Shown here: positions 1-6,957 of the stretch, in pieces
Numbering within the stretch: the first letter of the stretch is position 1
How the letters are laid out: each line of letters begins with the position of its first letter
Assembly (NCBI GenBank): GCA_041618535.1
Contig: JBFKFP010000077.1
Span: forward strand, 1-12,711
Direction of reading: 5' to 3'
DNA length: 12,711 nt
Source: SHLJ01 sp041618535
GTDB taxonomy: Bacteria; Bacteroidota; Bacteroidia; Flavobacteriales; Flavobacteriaceae
The notes under the pieces: model-generated
Told to the model about the DNA's origin: nothing
Seen by the model: only the letters and a program-made list of their open reading frames with translations
Databases searched by the model: none
Made by a program: the position numbers and the translations under genes

Positions 1-1
1 T

Positions 2-538
2 GAAACCTTTATTTCCTATCCGATGGCCTATCCTGGAATTATGGTGCCGGCAGATTTAAACGGTGACGGGTTTTCGGATTTCCTGATTACCAATGGAGCA
101 ACTGTTGGCGAGGACATAATACTTAAACAGAGTAACGGATTGGGAACCTATTATGCCGATCAGACCGTGAGTGATGAGCAGAACCAGGTTTTTGGTATTA
201 CAATAAATGATTTTAACGGCGATGACCTTCTCGATGTGGCTTCTGTGGACTATCAGAATAATGAGGTAAATTGGTTTGAAAACCTGGGTGAAAATTTAAG
301 CGTCCCGGACTTGATTTCAAATGCCGTACAAATTTTCCCTAATCCGGCAAAAGATCAATTCATGTTAAACGGAATCAACGAAGTTGTTGAACTAGTCATT
401 TATGATATGCTGGGCAAGAGAATTATGACCATATCGGCTCAACCCGACAAGCCAATAAATATAAGCAGTCTGCAGTCGGGCATGTACATGGTTAAGCTAT
501 CAGAAAAAAATCTTACATTCAGACTGGTGAAAAACTGA
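2..538 (+). CDS. Secreted FG-GAP/VCBS repeat protein with T9SS sorting domain (3' end, partial)
   Basis: The reading frame is open to the left edge of the window, so this is only the C-terminal part of a longer protein; the ATG at 23 need not be its start. Two calcium-binding-like FG-GAP/VCBS units are visible, with cores DLNGDGFSD (codons at 53-79) and DFNGDDLLD (codons at 209-235). Such repeats usually form beta-propeller blades in extracellular or adhesion proteins. The last 70 residues match the type IX secretion C-terminal domain: the IFPNPAKDQF motif, a VELVIYDMLGKRI strand, an SGMYMVKL segment and a closing basic FRLVKN. In known cases this domain directs export through the Por/T9SS machinery and is removed or anchored at the cell surface. 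The ligand or substrate of the missing N-terminal part cannot be judged. The gene is followed immediately by its own terminator and looks unrelated to hutI downstream. Confidence 0.9.
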   Translation, partial: ETFISYPMAYPGIMVPADLNGDGFSDFLITNGATVGEDIILKQSNGLGTYYADQTVSDEQNQVFGITINDFNGDDLLDVASVDYQNNEVNWFENLGENLSVPDLISNAVQIFPNPAKDQFMLNGINEVVELVIYDMLGKRIMTISAQPDKPINISSLQSGMYMVKLSEKNLTFRLVKN

Positions 539-554
539 AAAAGTAATACCAGAT

Positions 555-588
555 AAAAAGCAGATGTTCCCATCTGCTTTTTTTATTA
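555..588 (+). terminator. Strong intrinsic terminator after the T9SS protein gene
   Basis: A perfect 12-base-pair inverted repeat lies 16 bases after the stop codon: AAAAAGCAGATG at 555-566 pairs with CATCTGCTTTTT at 571-582 around a TTCC tetraloop. The 3' arm runs into a continuous T tract (578-584). This is a textbook rho-independent terminator on the plus strand. The 5' A run would also give a U tract on the opposite strand, so it could work in both directions. Confidence 0.9.
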
Positions 589-616
589 TATGATCTGTCG
601 AATAAGTGATTAACCC

Positions 617-624
617 TATATTTA
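617..624 (+). promoter_or_regulatory. Possible Bacteroidota -7 promoter element for hutI
   Basis: TATATTTA at 617-624 matches the Bacteroidota -7 consensus TAnnTTTG at all fixed positions but the last, and lies about 28 bases before the hutI ATG. No convincing TTG -33 element is seen at the expected distance upstream. A promoter is expected somewhere between the terminator and hutI, so position supports the call more than the motif does. Confidence 0.3.
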
Positions 625-651
625 CATGATTTTCATCCGTGTCATCGTCCA

Positions 652-1908
652 ATGTCCGTATTGATAAAAAACATAAAGGCTCTTCTTCAGGTAAGGGATA
701 ATCCACCTGCCTTCATTGCGGGAAAAGCGATGTCTGAATTACCCATGATTGAAGATGCTTTCCTGCTGATAGAAAATGACACCATCGTGGACTATGGCAA
801 AATGATTGATGGTAAAGGGCTTAGCGCAGATCTTGAAATTGATGCCCGCAACCGTTTTGTCCTGCCGTGCTGGTGCGATAGCCATTCGCATATCGTTTAC
901 GCAGGTAACCGGGAACAGGAGTTCGTAGACCGTATAAACGGCCTATCATATGAGGACATCGCAGCACGTGGTGGTGGAATACTGAACTCGGCCAAGACGC
1001 TCAATCAAACCGATGCAGAAGCTCTCTATGAGCAATCACTACCGAGAGTTCAGGAGATCATTCAACAAGGTACCGGAGCTGTCGAGATTAAATCAGGTTA
1101 TGGACTCAGTGTTGATGGCGAGATGAAAATGCTTGGTGTGATAAAACGTATCCGGAAGGAATTTCCCATCGAGGTAGTACCTACTTTCCTTGGTGCCCAT
1201 GCATTGCCTGAAGCCTTCTCTGATAACAAGTCGGGATATGTCGATCTTATAATAAACGAGATGCTCCCCCGTATTGCCGATAAACGGCTGGCCCGTTATA
1301 TCGATGTGTTCTGTGAGAAAGGATATTTCGATCTTAAAGACACAGAACGGATCATCAGGGCCGGATTGGAATATGGGTTGAAAGCAAAAGTGCATGTAAA
1401 TCAGTTCAACGCCTTTGGAGGGGTTGAAGTATGTACCCGTAATAAAGCTCTCTCTGTTGACCATCTCGAGGTAATGAACCCTGAAGATATAGATGCCTTG
1501 AAAAAATCAGATACAATGCCGGTTGCACTTCCGGGCTGTTCTTTCTTCCTGGGTATTCCTTACACTCCTGCCAGGCAACTGATAGACGCAGGACTTCCTC
1601 TGGCCATTGCCACCGATTTCAACCCGGGATCGGCACCCAGCGGAAATATGAATTTTATGCTGAGCCTTGCCTGTATTAAAATGGGTTTGACCCCGGAAGA
1701 GGCCATTAATGCTGCTACCCTTAACGGAGCATACGCCATGGGTATTCAAAACAGATTCGGCAGTGTGTCACGCGGTAAAAAGGCTAATGTCATTATCAGC
1801 AAGCCAATTGAAAGTTACAACGCCCTTCCCTACCATTTCGGATCGAATCTTATTGAAAATGTTCTTATCAACGGGGAGGTAATAAAAAAACCCCAGGGTT
1901 ATTCCTGA
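652..1908 (+). CDS. hutI: Imidazolonepropionase (histidine degradation, step 3)
   Basis: HutI hydrolyses 4-imidazolone-5-propionate to N-formimino-L-glutamate in the cytoplasm. It belongs to the metal-dependent amidohydrolase superfamily. The 418-residue length is normal for the family. The first metal motif is DSHSHIVYAGNREQEF (ligands H78 and H80), followed by the substrate-binding signature YEDIAARGGGI (residues 100-110). Further conserved positions are H183 in FLGAHALPEAF, H248 in KVHVNQFNAFGG, H271 in SVDHLE, and D322 in ATDFNPGSAPSGN, which is the expected last metal or catalytic aspartate. All key residues are present, so the enzyme should be active. The ATG at 652 fits the family N-terminus; no clear Shine-Dalgarno sequence precedes it. 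The stop codon lies inside the downstream terminator stem. The presumed next enzyme of the pathway is encoded at 2936-3961, separated by one reversed gene. Confidence 0.96.
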   Translation: MSVLIKNIKALLQVRDNPPAFIAGKAMSELPMIEDAFLLIENDTIVDYGKMIDGKGLSADLEIDARNRFVLPCWCDSHSHIVYAGNREQEFVDRINGLSYEDIAARGGGILNSAKTLNQTDAEALYEQSLPRVQEIIQQGTGAVEIKSGYGLSVDGEMKMLGVIKRIRKEFPIEVVPTFLGAHALPEAFSDNKSGYVDLIINEMLPRIADKRLARYIDVFCEKGYFDLKDTERIIRAGLEYGLKAKVHVNQFNAFGGVEVCTRNKALSVDHLEVMNPEDIDALKKSDTMPVALPGCSFFLGIPYTPARQLIDAGLPLAIATDFNPGSAPSGNMNFMLSLACIKMGLTPEEAINAATLNGAYAMGIQNRFGSVSRGKKANVIISKPIESYNALPYHFGSNLIENVLINGEVIKKPQGYS

Positions 1909-1914
1909 GGTTTT
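1888..1914. terminator. Bidirectional terminator overlapping the end of hutI
   Basis: AAACCCCAGG at 1888-1897 pairs with CCTGAGGTTT at 1904-1913 around a six-base GTTATT loop, with one internal C-A mismatch. The A run before the first arm (1884-1890) becomes a seven-base U tract for transcripts from the minus-strand gene, and TTTT follows the second arm for hutI transcripts. It therefore can serve both convergent genes. The hutI TGA (1906-1908) sits within the second arm. Confidence 0.75.
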
Positions 1915-1937
1915 CTGCTTAAAAAGTCTTTATATGC

Positions 1938-2828
1938 TTACTTCAAAGTGAATTGGGAAGTAGAGATCAAATCAGCCTCATTGAATATGTTGATGATATA
2001 GCGTCCCTTTTCAAAGGTATCACTTTCAGAGGCAGAAATAAACTCGCACACATCTAGATTTATGTTCTCGTAATTGAATTTGCTCACAAGGCTGTAATTC
2101 AAGATCTTCTCCTCAAACTGAATTTGCTGGTTTAAACCGATTACATTATTGTTCGGATCAATCACCTGCACGAAGAACTCCTTGTCTCCTGATTCAACAA
2201 GTGAATTCTTAGCAACCGTGTAACAAACACGTATTTTATCAGCTCTCCTTGCCCTCTCTGTTGGAATCAATTTACCAGAGCTTCTCACTATAACGCCGAA
2301 GCCTTTCAGATTAACGGTAGAAAGGACAGCCGCTTCCTCCATTATTCCAGCCAATTCGGTATTCTGTGCCAAAAGTGAATCCGTAAAAATAGTACGCTCT
2401 TCCAACTGCACCTTGGTACTGTCTAAGCTGGTGGCAAGCAACTGATTCTCAACTTTCAACGAGTCATTTTCTGCTAACAGGGCATCCATTTCATCCTGTA
2501 AGGCCATGTATTTCTTTTTATATTGCCAAAGGCTTCTAACACTGTTTTCAGAAACCTGAAGCGAGTCGATCAACTGCTTGATCCTTTCCCTGGCTTCTAC
2601 TAATTTTGAATTAGCGGTTTGATTCTCACTGATCGCGATATCGTATTGCTCCGCCATATTGTTCAGGTCTTTAAGGACCAATGCCTTTTCATCCCTGAGC
2701 TGTTGAGCTGTTTCTTTACCATCGTTGTAAATCCTAAAGGTATAAAATGCTGTTGCCAGCAGCAGAGCAACTACGATGCCCAAAACTACCTTAAGACCTT
2801 TACTTTTACTTTCCGTTTTGTTTTCCAT
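1938..2828 (-). CDS. Membrane-anchored coiled-coil protein, function unknown
   Basis: The 296-residue product has a short basic N-terminus, one hydrophobic helix at about residues 13-31 (an uncleaved anchor, N-terminus inside), a long heptad-like helical stretch at about 35-165 rich in Glu, Leu, Lys and Asn, and a C-terminal domain at about 170-296 with alternating hydrophobic beta-strand character ending in a TSQFTLK strand. The topology puts the coiled coil and C-terminal domain outside the cytoplasm. The general shape resembles periplasmic spacer or scaffold proteins, but I do not recognise a named family and assign no function. Transcription starts in the AT-rich spacer shared with the ureohydrolase gene and runs toward hutI, ending at the shared terminator. 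A purine stretch, AAGAGGA, abuts the ATG, closer than a usual Shine-Dalgarno. Nothing links it to histidine use beyond position. Confidence 0.85.
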   Translation of the reverse strand: MENKTESKSKGLKVVLGIVVALLLATAFYTFRIYNDGKETAQQLRDEKALVLKDLNNMAEQYDIAISENQTANSKLVEARERIKQLIDSLQVSENSVRSLWQYKKKYMALQDEMDALLAENDSLKVENQLLATSLDSTKVQLEERTIFTDSLLAQNTELAGIMEEAAVLSTVNLKGFGVIVRSSGKLIPTERARRADKIRVCYTVAKNSLVESGDKEFFVQVIDPNNNVIGLNQQIQFEEKILNYSLVSKFNYENINLDVCEFISASESDTFEKGRYIINIFNEADLISTSQFTLK

Positions 2829-2935
2829 TCCTCTTAATTGATTTAGGTGTTAAATGTGAATATAAAATTAGTTTATTTTATTGTTAAAAAGCTTTATTAA
2901 TTAATCGTACATTAGGTTTTCAAATCGAATGTTTT
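2829..2935. promoter_or_regulatory. AT-rich divergent intergenic region
   Basis: This 107-base spacer separates two genes transcribed away from each other, so it should hold at least two promoters. It is markedly AT-rich. TACATTAG at 2908-2915 is one base off the TAnnTTTG -7 consensus for the plus-strand ureohydrolase gene, and a TTG lies upstream at 2881-2883, but the spacing (24 bases) is longer than usual. A perfect 10-base palindrome ATTAATTAAT occurs at 2896-2905; it could be an operator half or a chance product of base composition. Confidence 0.4.
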
Positions 2936-3961
2936 ATGTCGAGGCTCAATTTACTAAACGCCAGCCAATTATCCGCCTATAAAACAGGAAATCCTGACGA
3001 GCAAAAGCTCGGTTCCAGAATCAAGCTGCTCTCGAACTCTACTGCTATATACGAGCAACTTAAGGATTTAGACGTCGAATATGTGATTTTTGGTATCAAG
3101 GAAGATATCGGCGTATTTGCCAATTCGGGGAAACGCGGTGGGAAGGATGCATGGCCGCTTGTTATGAACGAATTTCTGAACATGCGGGTTAATTATTTCA
3201 TCGATCCCAATAAATTTGCGCTGCTTGGTCATTTGGAATTTTCTGAAGAACAGGCCCAGATAGACAAGCTTAATTCTACAAAAAAAGGGGATCTAAAGAA
3301 GGCCAGGAAACTCGTAACCGAAATCGATAAGGTGGTCGCCCAACTAGTACATGATATAGTTAAGGCAGGTAAACGGCCAATCGTTGTAGGTGGAGGACAT
3401 AACAATGCCTACGGACTTTTAAAGGGATGTTCCCTGGCTCTTAAAACCAGCATGAATGCGATAAATTTTGATGCTCACACCGATTTTGGGGCTACCGACG
3501 GCCGTCATAACGGTAACGCCTTTAGTTATGCATTTAATGAAGGCTTCCTTGATCGTTATTTCATGTATGGCCTGCATGAGAATTATATAACCGATCACGT
3601 GGTAAAAACCATTTCAAAGCTTTCGAAACGAGTACGATTCAACACCCTTGAAAATCTTCACGTGCGAAAAAAATCTACAATACGCCGAGAATTGGCCAGA
3701 GCTCAGACTTTTGTCGGGAAAAAGGCTTTTGGGATCGAGGTAGATTGCGATGTGATTGAACATTTTCCTGCCGTAGCCATGACATCCTCGGGATTGCGAC
3801 CCAATCACATACGTGAGATGGTATTTAATCTCGCCCGGAATGAAAATGTGCAATATCTGCACATTTGCGGTTTCGCCCCTGAGCTGAGCTCTAAACGGCA
3901 CAAACGGGCCTGGTCTAAGTATGTGGCCACCTTAATCAGTGATTTTATCAGAGACAAGTAG
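2936..3961 (+). CDS. hutG: Ureohydrolase, probable formimidoylglutamase (histidine degradation, step 4)
   Basis: The 341-residue product is an arginase/agmatinase/formimidoylglutamase superfamily enzyme. The dimanganese site is complete: H155 in VGGGHNNAYG, D179, H181 and D183 in NFDAHTDFG, and D270 and D272 in GIEVDCDVIEHFP. An N-terminal FGIKEDIGVFANSGKRGGKDAW segment (about residues 52-73) corresponds to the G-x-x-x-D-x-G-V-x-x-N-x-G-R-x-G region typical of formimidoylglutamases. The expected reaction is N-formimino-L-glutamate plus water to L-glutamate plus formamide. The superfamily assignment comes from motifs. The choice of formimidoylglutamase over arginase or agmatinase rests on hutI nearby and on the N-terminal region, so it is less certain. 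The first D-x-D loop is followed by a divergent FPAVAMTSSGL in place of the usual D-P-x-x-x-P-G. The gene probably shares a transcript with the acetyltransferase 28 bases downstream. Confidence 0.85.
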   Translation: MSRLNLLNASQLSAYKTGNPDEQKLGSRIKLLSNSTAIYEQLKDLDVEYVIFGIKEDIGVFANSGKRGGKDAWPLVMNEFLNMRVNYFIDPNKFALLGHLEFSEEQAQIDKLNSTKKGDLKKARKLVTEIDKVVAQLVHDIVKAGKRPIVVGGGHNNAYGLLKGCSLALKTSMNAINFDAHTDFGATDGRHNGNAFSYAFNEGFLDRYFMYGLHENYITDHVVKTISKLSKRVRFNTLENLHVRKKSTIRRELARAQTFVGKKAFGIEVDCDVIEHFPAVAMTSSGLRPNHIREMVFNLARNENVQYLHICGFAPELSSKRHKRAWSKYVATLISDFIRDK

Positions 3962-3989
3962 CGCTCCATAGTTAATAATTAGAATATCT

Positions 3990-4484
3990 ATGGGAAAAAT
4001 GTCAAAAGTCAGCCTTCCGAATTTCAAAATCATAGATTTCGACCCACGATATGTCAAGGATTTTTATGATCTGAACATGGAATGGCTAGAAACCTATTTT
4101 TATGTAGAACCCTTCGATAAAGAAGTTCTAAGTAAGCCGGAGGTATATATTACCGGCAGGGGTGGTTATATTTTCTTTGTTCTAATGAAAGATCGGGTTA
4201 TCGGGACAGTCGCCCTGATGCCAACGGAAGATCCCTCTATGCTTGAATTGACTAAAATGGCCGTTTTACCTGAATTCAGGGGCAAGAAGATCGGTCAGGC
4301 TCTTATGAAACACTGCATCGGGTTTGCCGCTAAAAAAAATATCCGTGCCCTTCTAATTTACTCGAATACCATCCTTGAGAATGCCATTTATATTTACAAG
4401 AAATATGGGTTCAGAGAGATTCCTATCGAACAGGACAGTCCTTATAAACGCGGAAATATTAAGCTTATCCTAAAGCTTGATTAA
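3990..4484 (+). CDS. GNAT family N-acetyltransferase
   Basis: The 164-residue product has the size and layout of a single GNAT domain. The acetyl-CoA-binding motif A is at about residues 87-106, with strand LTKMAVLPEF followed by the pyrophosphate loop RGKKIGQALM (R/Q-x-x-G-x-G/A form, R97 to G102). Motif B, NAIYIYKKYGFREI, is at about 131-144, with the usual Tyr-Gly-Phe turn. The substrate cannot be told from sequence; GNATs acylate amines in small molecules, peptides or proteins. An alternative start at the fourth codon (3999) would remove only MGK. It lies 28 bases after the ureohydrolase gene on the same strand with no terminator between, so co-transcription is likely; a link to histidine breakdown is possible but not shown. 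Its TAA overlaps the stop of the convergent 563-residue gene within one TTAA. Confidence 0.9.
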   Translation: MGKMSKVSLPNFKIIDFDPRYVKDFYDLNMEWLETYFYVEPFDKEVLSKPEVYITGRGGYIFFVLMKDRVIGTVALMPTEDPSMLELTKMAVLPEFRGKKIGQALMKHCIGFAAKKNIRALLIYSNTILENAIYIYKKYGFREIPIEQDSPYKRGNIKLILKLD

Positions 4485-6172
4485 TTTCCTGTAGATTTAA
4501 GAGAATCGATCTGCCGTTGAAGCTTTTCGATGGCCTCCTGATTGCTGTTCACCCTCGGAATAGTTGGGATTGAATCCATTTTTGAAGTGGAACTATCCAG
4601 GGGGTTTTTATCTTCACCATAATAATACCCGATCCCTTCGCTCGCACGCCACGCTTCATTCAGCTGGAAATAGACCTTCTTATCCCAATCACTGGGGTGT
4701 TTCGCATCAATCCAGACCACATCGCGATATTCACTGTCAATCAAGGCCAGATCCGGAGTAGCCGAACCATCAAATTTTTGTGAATCCTCCCTTATCGCTG
4801 ATACAGTACCTAACAGGAACATACGCTTACGACCCGCTATTTCTTTAATATACGGCCTGAATTCCACAGGTTTGTTGACAGACCAGTCGAATTCCTTTCT
4901 CGACTCTATAACTTTTAACGGCATGGCGGAAACACCCGCAAAGCCTTGTTTCTTCGATGCATGATCAAAAAAGTAAACCGCCTCCGTACCATCGGCCGGG
5001 ATGAAAACGCTGAAACTCAAACTGGATCGTTCATCCCCTACAGGCTCCAGGCCGAACCAATGATAAAGTCCGTCATAAGTTCTTGTTGGTGTGCTGCTGA
5101 AAACAAAATCGGTGACGAAGGGTTGTTGATTCTGATCATCGGGAAGATCGGGGATCTTTACCGCCGTCTCCATATTCCACGGAAGCGGGTCACTGAATCC
5201 ACCCAGGAATTTCAGGGATTCGGCCTGTATCCTTGACACTTTCTCCGATAAAATATTCTGTCTTTGAAGGAATTCATATCCCGACATCTCCCTCGGGCTC
5301 ACATATTGGCCTTTCCCAATGGTCAGCCGTTCCAGATAATCATAAAAATCATGGGGGCCATTGTCAATTATCAGAACTCCTCCAAAGGCCGGATAGGGAA
5401 AGAAGAATCCCTTCCATCGAATCAGGCTCACTACCTGTACCCATTCACCTTCGTCATTTTTCATGTAAAAGACGTCGCCGGGTTCATAATTGAGATACTT
5501 CCAGGGATCGAGTCGTTGCACGACAGCATTGTAGGTATTGCGGCTCCATTTCAGTGATTCCCCAATGGAGAAAATCACTTCTATCCTGTTCTCACTTGAG
5601 AACCTCGGAAACGGGGTGGTGCTTGATACCGAAAAGACCTCTTCGGTATTATCGGTTATCCGCTGCCAGATATACTTTTCAGTAGGTTGAATGGCCATCG
5701 TCCATTTGTTCTCTCCATCCACACGCACTAAATGGGGTAAAGAAACGTCCTTGGTCTCACCTACAGATTCATTTGCCATGGAAAAGATATTCCTCAATGG
5801 CTGAATTCGTTCATTTTGGGTTAATGGCAGTTCATTGATCTCAATGCGGTTAAGATCGTTGAAGACGTTATATGTCTTCATATAATCATACATCTTAAAA
5901 TGCCAGCCCACTACATACAGAATTCCGAAGAATACCAGGAGAAGAACCAAAACACCCAATCTGCCGCTGGTATTCGGGATATTTCGAAAACGCTTCAATC
6001 CCATAAATAAAGCTAATCCGCAAAGCAGAATGATAAAAACAAATTTTCGGATAAATAAGAATGCCGGTTGGTAATCATCCCTTAGAATGAATAAGACAAA
6101 AAGAAAAATTGCGGTCAGAAAAATGACCGTTATCTTCTGCCGTGTTCCCCTTCGCCAATATTTTTTAATCAT
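4481..6172 (-). CDS. Large membrane-anchored protein with presumed periplasmic domain, unknown
   Basis: This 563-residue product is encoded by the last gene of the minus-strand operon. A basic N-terminus (KKYWRRGTRQK) precedes three hydrophobic helices at about residues 13-30, 39-59 and 72-90. Positive residues between helices 2 and 3 (KRFRN) place that loop in the cytoplasm, so the remaining 470 residues should face the periplasm. That region is rich in aromatic and beta-strand-like segments, for example RLDPWKYLNYEPGDVFYM (220-237), WKGFFFPYPAFGGVLIID (253-270) and GIGYYYGEDK (513-522). It ends in a Ser/Pro-rich linker and a short amphipathic helix, AIEKLQRQIDSLKS (547-560). No catalytic motif is recognisable and I cannot name the family. 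The ATG at 6172 lies 11 bases after the 63-residue gene. No terminator is seen at the 3' end, where the gene runs directly into the convergent acetyltransferase gene. Confidence 0.88.
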   Translation of the reverse strand: MIKKYWRRGTRQKITVIFLTAIFLFVLFILRDDYQPAFLFIRKFVFIILLCGLALFMGLKRFRNIPNTSGRLGVLVLLLVFFGILYVVGWHFKMYDYMKTYNVFNDLNRIEINELPLTQNERIQPLRNIFSMANESVGETKDVSLPHLVRVDGENKWTMAIQPTEKYIWQRITDNTEEVFSVSSTTPFPRFSSENRIEVIFSIGESLKWSRNTYNAVVQRLDPWKYLNYEPGDVFYMKNDEGEWVQVVSLIRWKGFFFPYPAFGGVLIIDNGPHDFYDYLERLTIGKGQYVSPREMSGYEFLQRQNILSEKVSRIQAESLKFLGGFSDPLPWNMETAVKIPDLPDDQNQQPFVTDFVFSSTPTRTYDGLYHWFGLEPVGDERSSLSFSVFIPADGTEAVYFFDHASKKQGFAGVSAMPLKVIESRKEFDWSVNKPVEFRPYIKEIAGRKRMFLLGTVSAIREDSQKFDGSATPDLALIDSEYRDVVWIDAKHPSDWDKKVYFQLNEAWRASEGIGYYYGEDKNPLDSSTSKMDSIPTIPRVNSNQEAIEKLQRQIDSLKSTGN

Positions 6173-6183
6173 AGGAAATTTGC

Positions 6184-6375
6184 TTAGGAATGACCATTTT
6201 CGCGCTTAACATGTTTAATTACAGCCAGGGCCACGATAATCAGAATCAGCGGGGCGATAAGTCCGCTGAAGTTACGCCAGGCCCAAAACTTAGAGTAGTC
6301 CATTATCACCAACTCTGCGATAAGCAGTCCAACTGCGATAATTATCAGAATGAGTTTTGTTCTGTTTACTTCCAT
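6184..6375 (-). CDS. Small two-helix membrane protein
   Basis: The product is 63 residues with two hydrophobic helices, at about residues 7-25 (LILIIIAVGLLIAELVIM) and 37-54 (SGLIAPLILIIVALAVI). They are joined by a short aromatic loop containing KFWAWRNF. Both ends are charged (NRTK and KHVKREN), which fits a hairpin with both termini in the cytoplasm. It starts 3 bases after the stop of the 179-residue gene and ends 11 bases before the 563-residue gene. That tight packing, together with clear membrane-protein composition, supports a real gene despite its size. It resembles the small accessory subunits that stabilise larger membrane complexes, but no specific family is recognised. Confidence 0.8.
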   Translation of the reverse strand: MEVNRTKLILIIIAVGLLIAELVIMDYSKFWAWRNFSGLIAPLILIIVALAVIKHVKRENGHS

Positions 6376-6378
6376 GAT

Positions 6379-6918
6379 CTATTTTAAATATCCCTTATCC
6401 TTTAGGCGGTCTCTGGCGCTTTTCTTTTCAGGTACATCCTCTTCCTTTGCCTTATCTCCTTCCTCTTCTGCAGCTTCAGGTTTCTCCTCTTCCTTTCCTG
6501 ATGTCATATCTCCAATGATATCCTTGCCTTTTTCTATGGTATCACTCACGATATCCTGAAGAACATCCCCTTTTTCGTCAATAATATGGCCTGATTTGAT
6601 TACAAAACTGGCGACATAGGTTCCGAGAAGGGTGCCTACAATACAGGAGGCAAAGATCGAGACCGTAGTATAGTTTATCGGTATTAGGAATTTAAGAATG
6701 ATCATCAGAATGATGAAAAAAGCTGTAACGTAAACCAGCCTGAGTAAAAATTTCTGCTGATAAACAAAGCCAGTCCTGTCTTCGGCTTTCATCTGAAGAT
6801 GTTTGGCATTCACAATCCTGTCAAGCATGCGGTAAAGCTTGTTCCCATTAGACTCGCGCCAATAAAGTAAAATACCGAAAAGAATGGCCGCTGTGAATAC
6901 GATAAGTTCGAGTGTCAT
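6379..6918 (-). CDS. Three-helix membrane protein with acidic cytoplasmic tail, unknown
   Basis: The product is 179 residues. Helices are at about residues 4-20, 58-79 and 84-107. The positive-inside rule (RESNGNKLYR after helix 1 and IKSG after helix 3) suggests an outside N-terminus and a cytoplasmic C-terminal tail. The tail has an amphipathic part (about 111-137, VLQDIVSDTIEKGKDIIGDM) and then a disordered, highly charged stretch (about 142-166) of mixed Glu and Lys with Ala and Pro, ending in a basic SARDRLKDKGYLK. Such tails often act as docking segments for soluble partners, here plausibly the ATPase or coiled-coil protein of the same operon; that is inference. AGGA at 6922-6925 lies three bases before the ATG, one of the few Shine-Dalgarno-like sequences in the operon. 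The gap from the upstream gene is 39 bases and to the downstream gene 3 bases. Confidence 0.87.
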   Translation of the reverse strand: MTLELIVFTAAILFGILLYWRESNGNKLYRMLDRIVNAKHLQMKAEDRTGFVYQQKFLLRLVYVTAFFIILMIILKFLIPINYTTVSIFASCIVGTLLGTYVASFVIKSGHIIDEKGDVLQDIVSDTIEKGKDIIGDMTSGKEEEKPEAAEEEGDKAKEEDVPEKKSARDRLKDKGYLK

Positions 6919-6957
6919 GATTCCTGATGAATGCTTTATAAAGTTAGTCTAAAAAAG

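Noticed and set aside
500..706. Minus-strand 68-codon frame across the intergenic region before hutI
   Set aside because: It overlaps the end of the T9SS gene, the strong terminator and the start of hutI, and has no protein-like signature.
2896..2905. 10-base palindrome ATTAATTAAT as an operator
   Set aside because: The spacer is so AT-rich that such a palindrome is expected by chance; no second copy or known regulator nearby supports it.
5233..5557. Overlapping plus-strand frames of 86 and 97 codons opposite the 563-residue gene
   Set aside because: They are antisense to a coherent membrane protein gene and show no domain or start signal.
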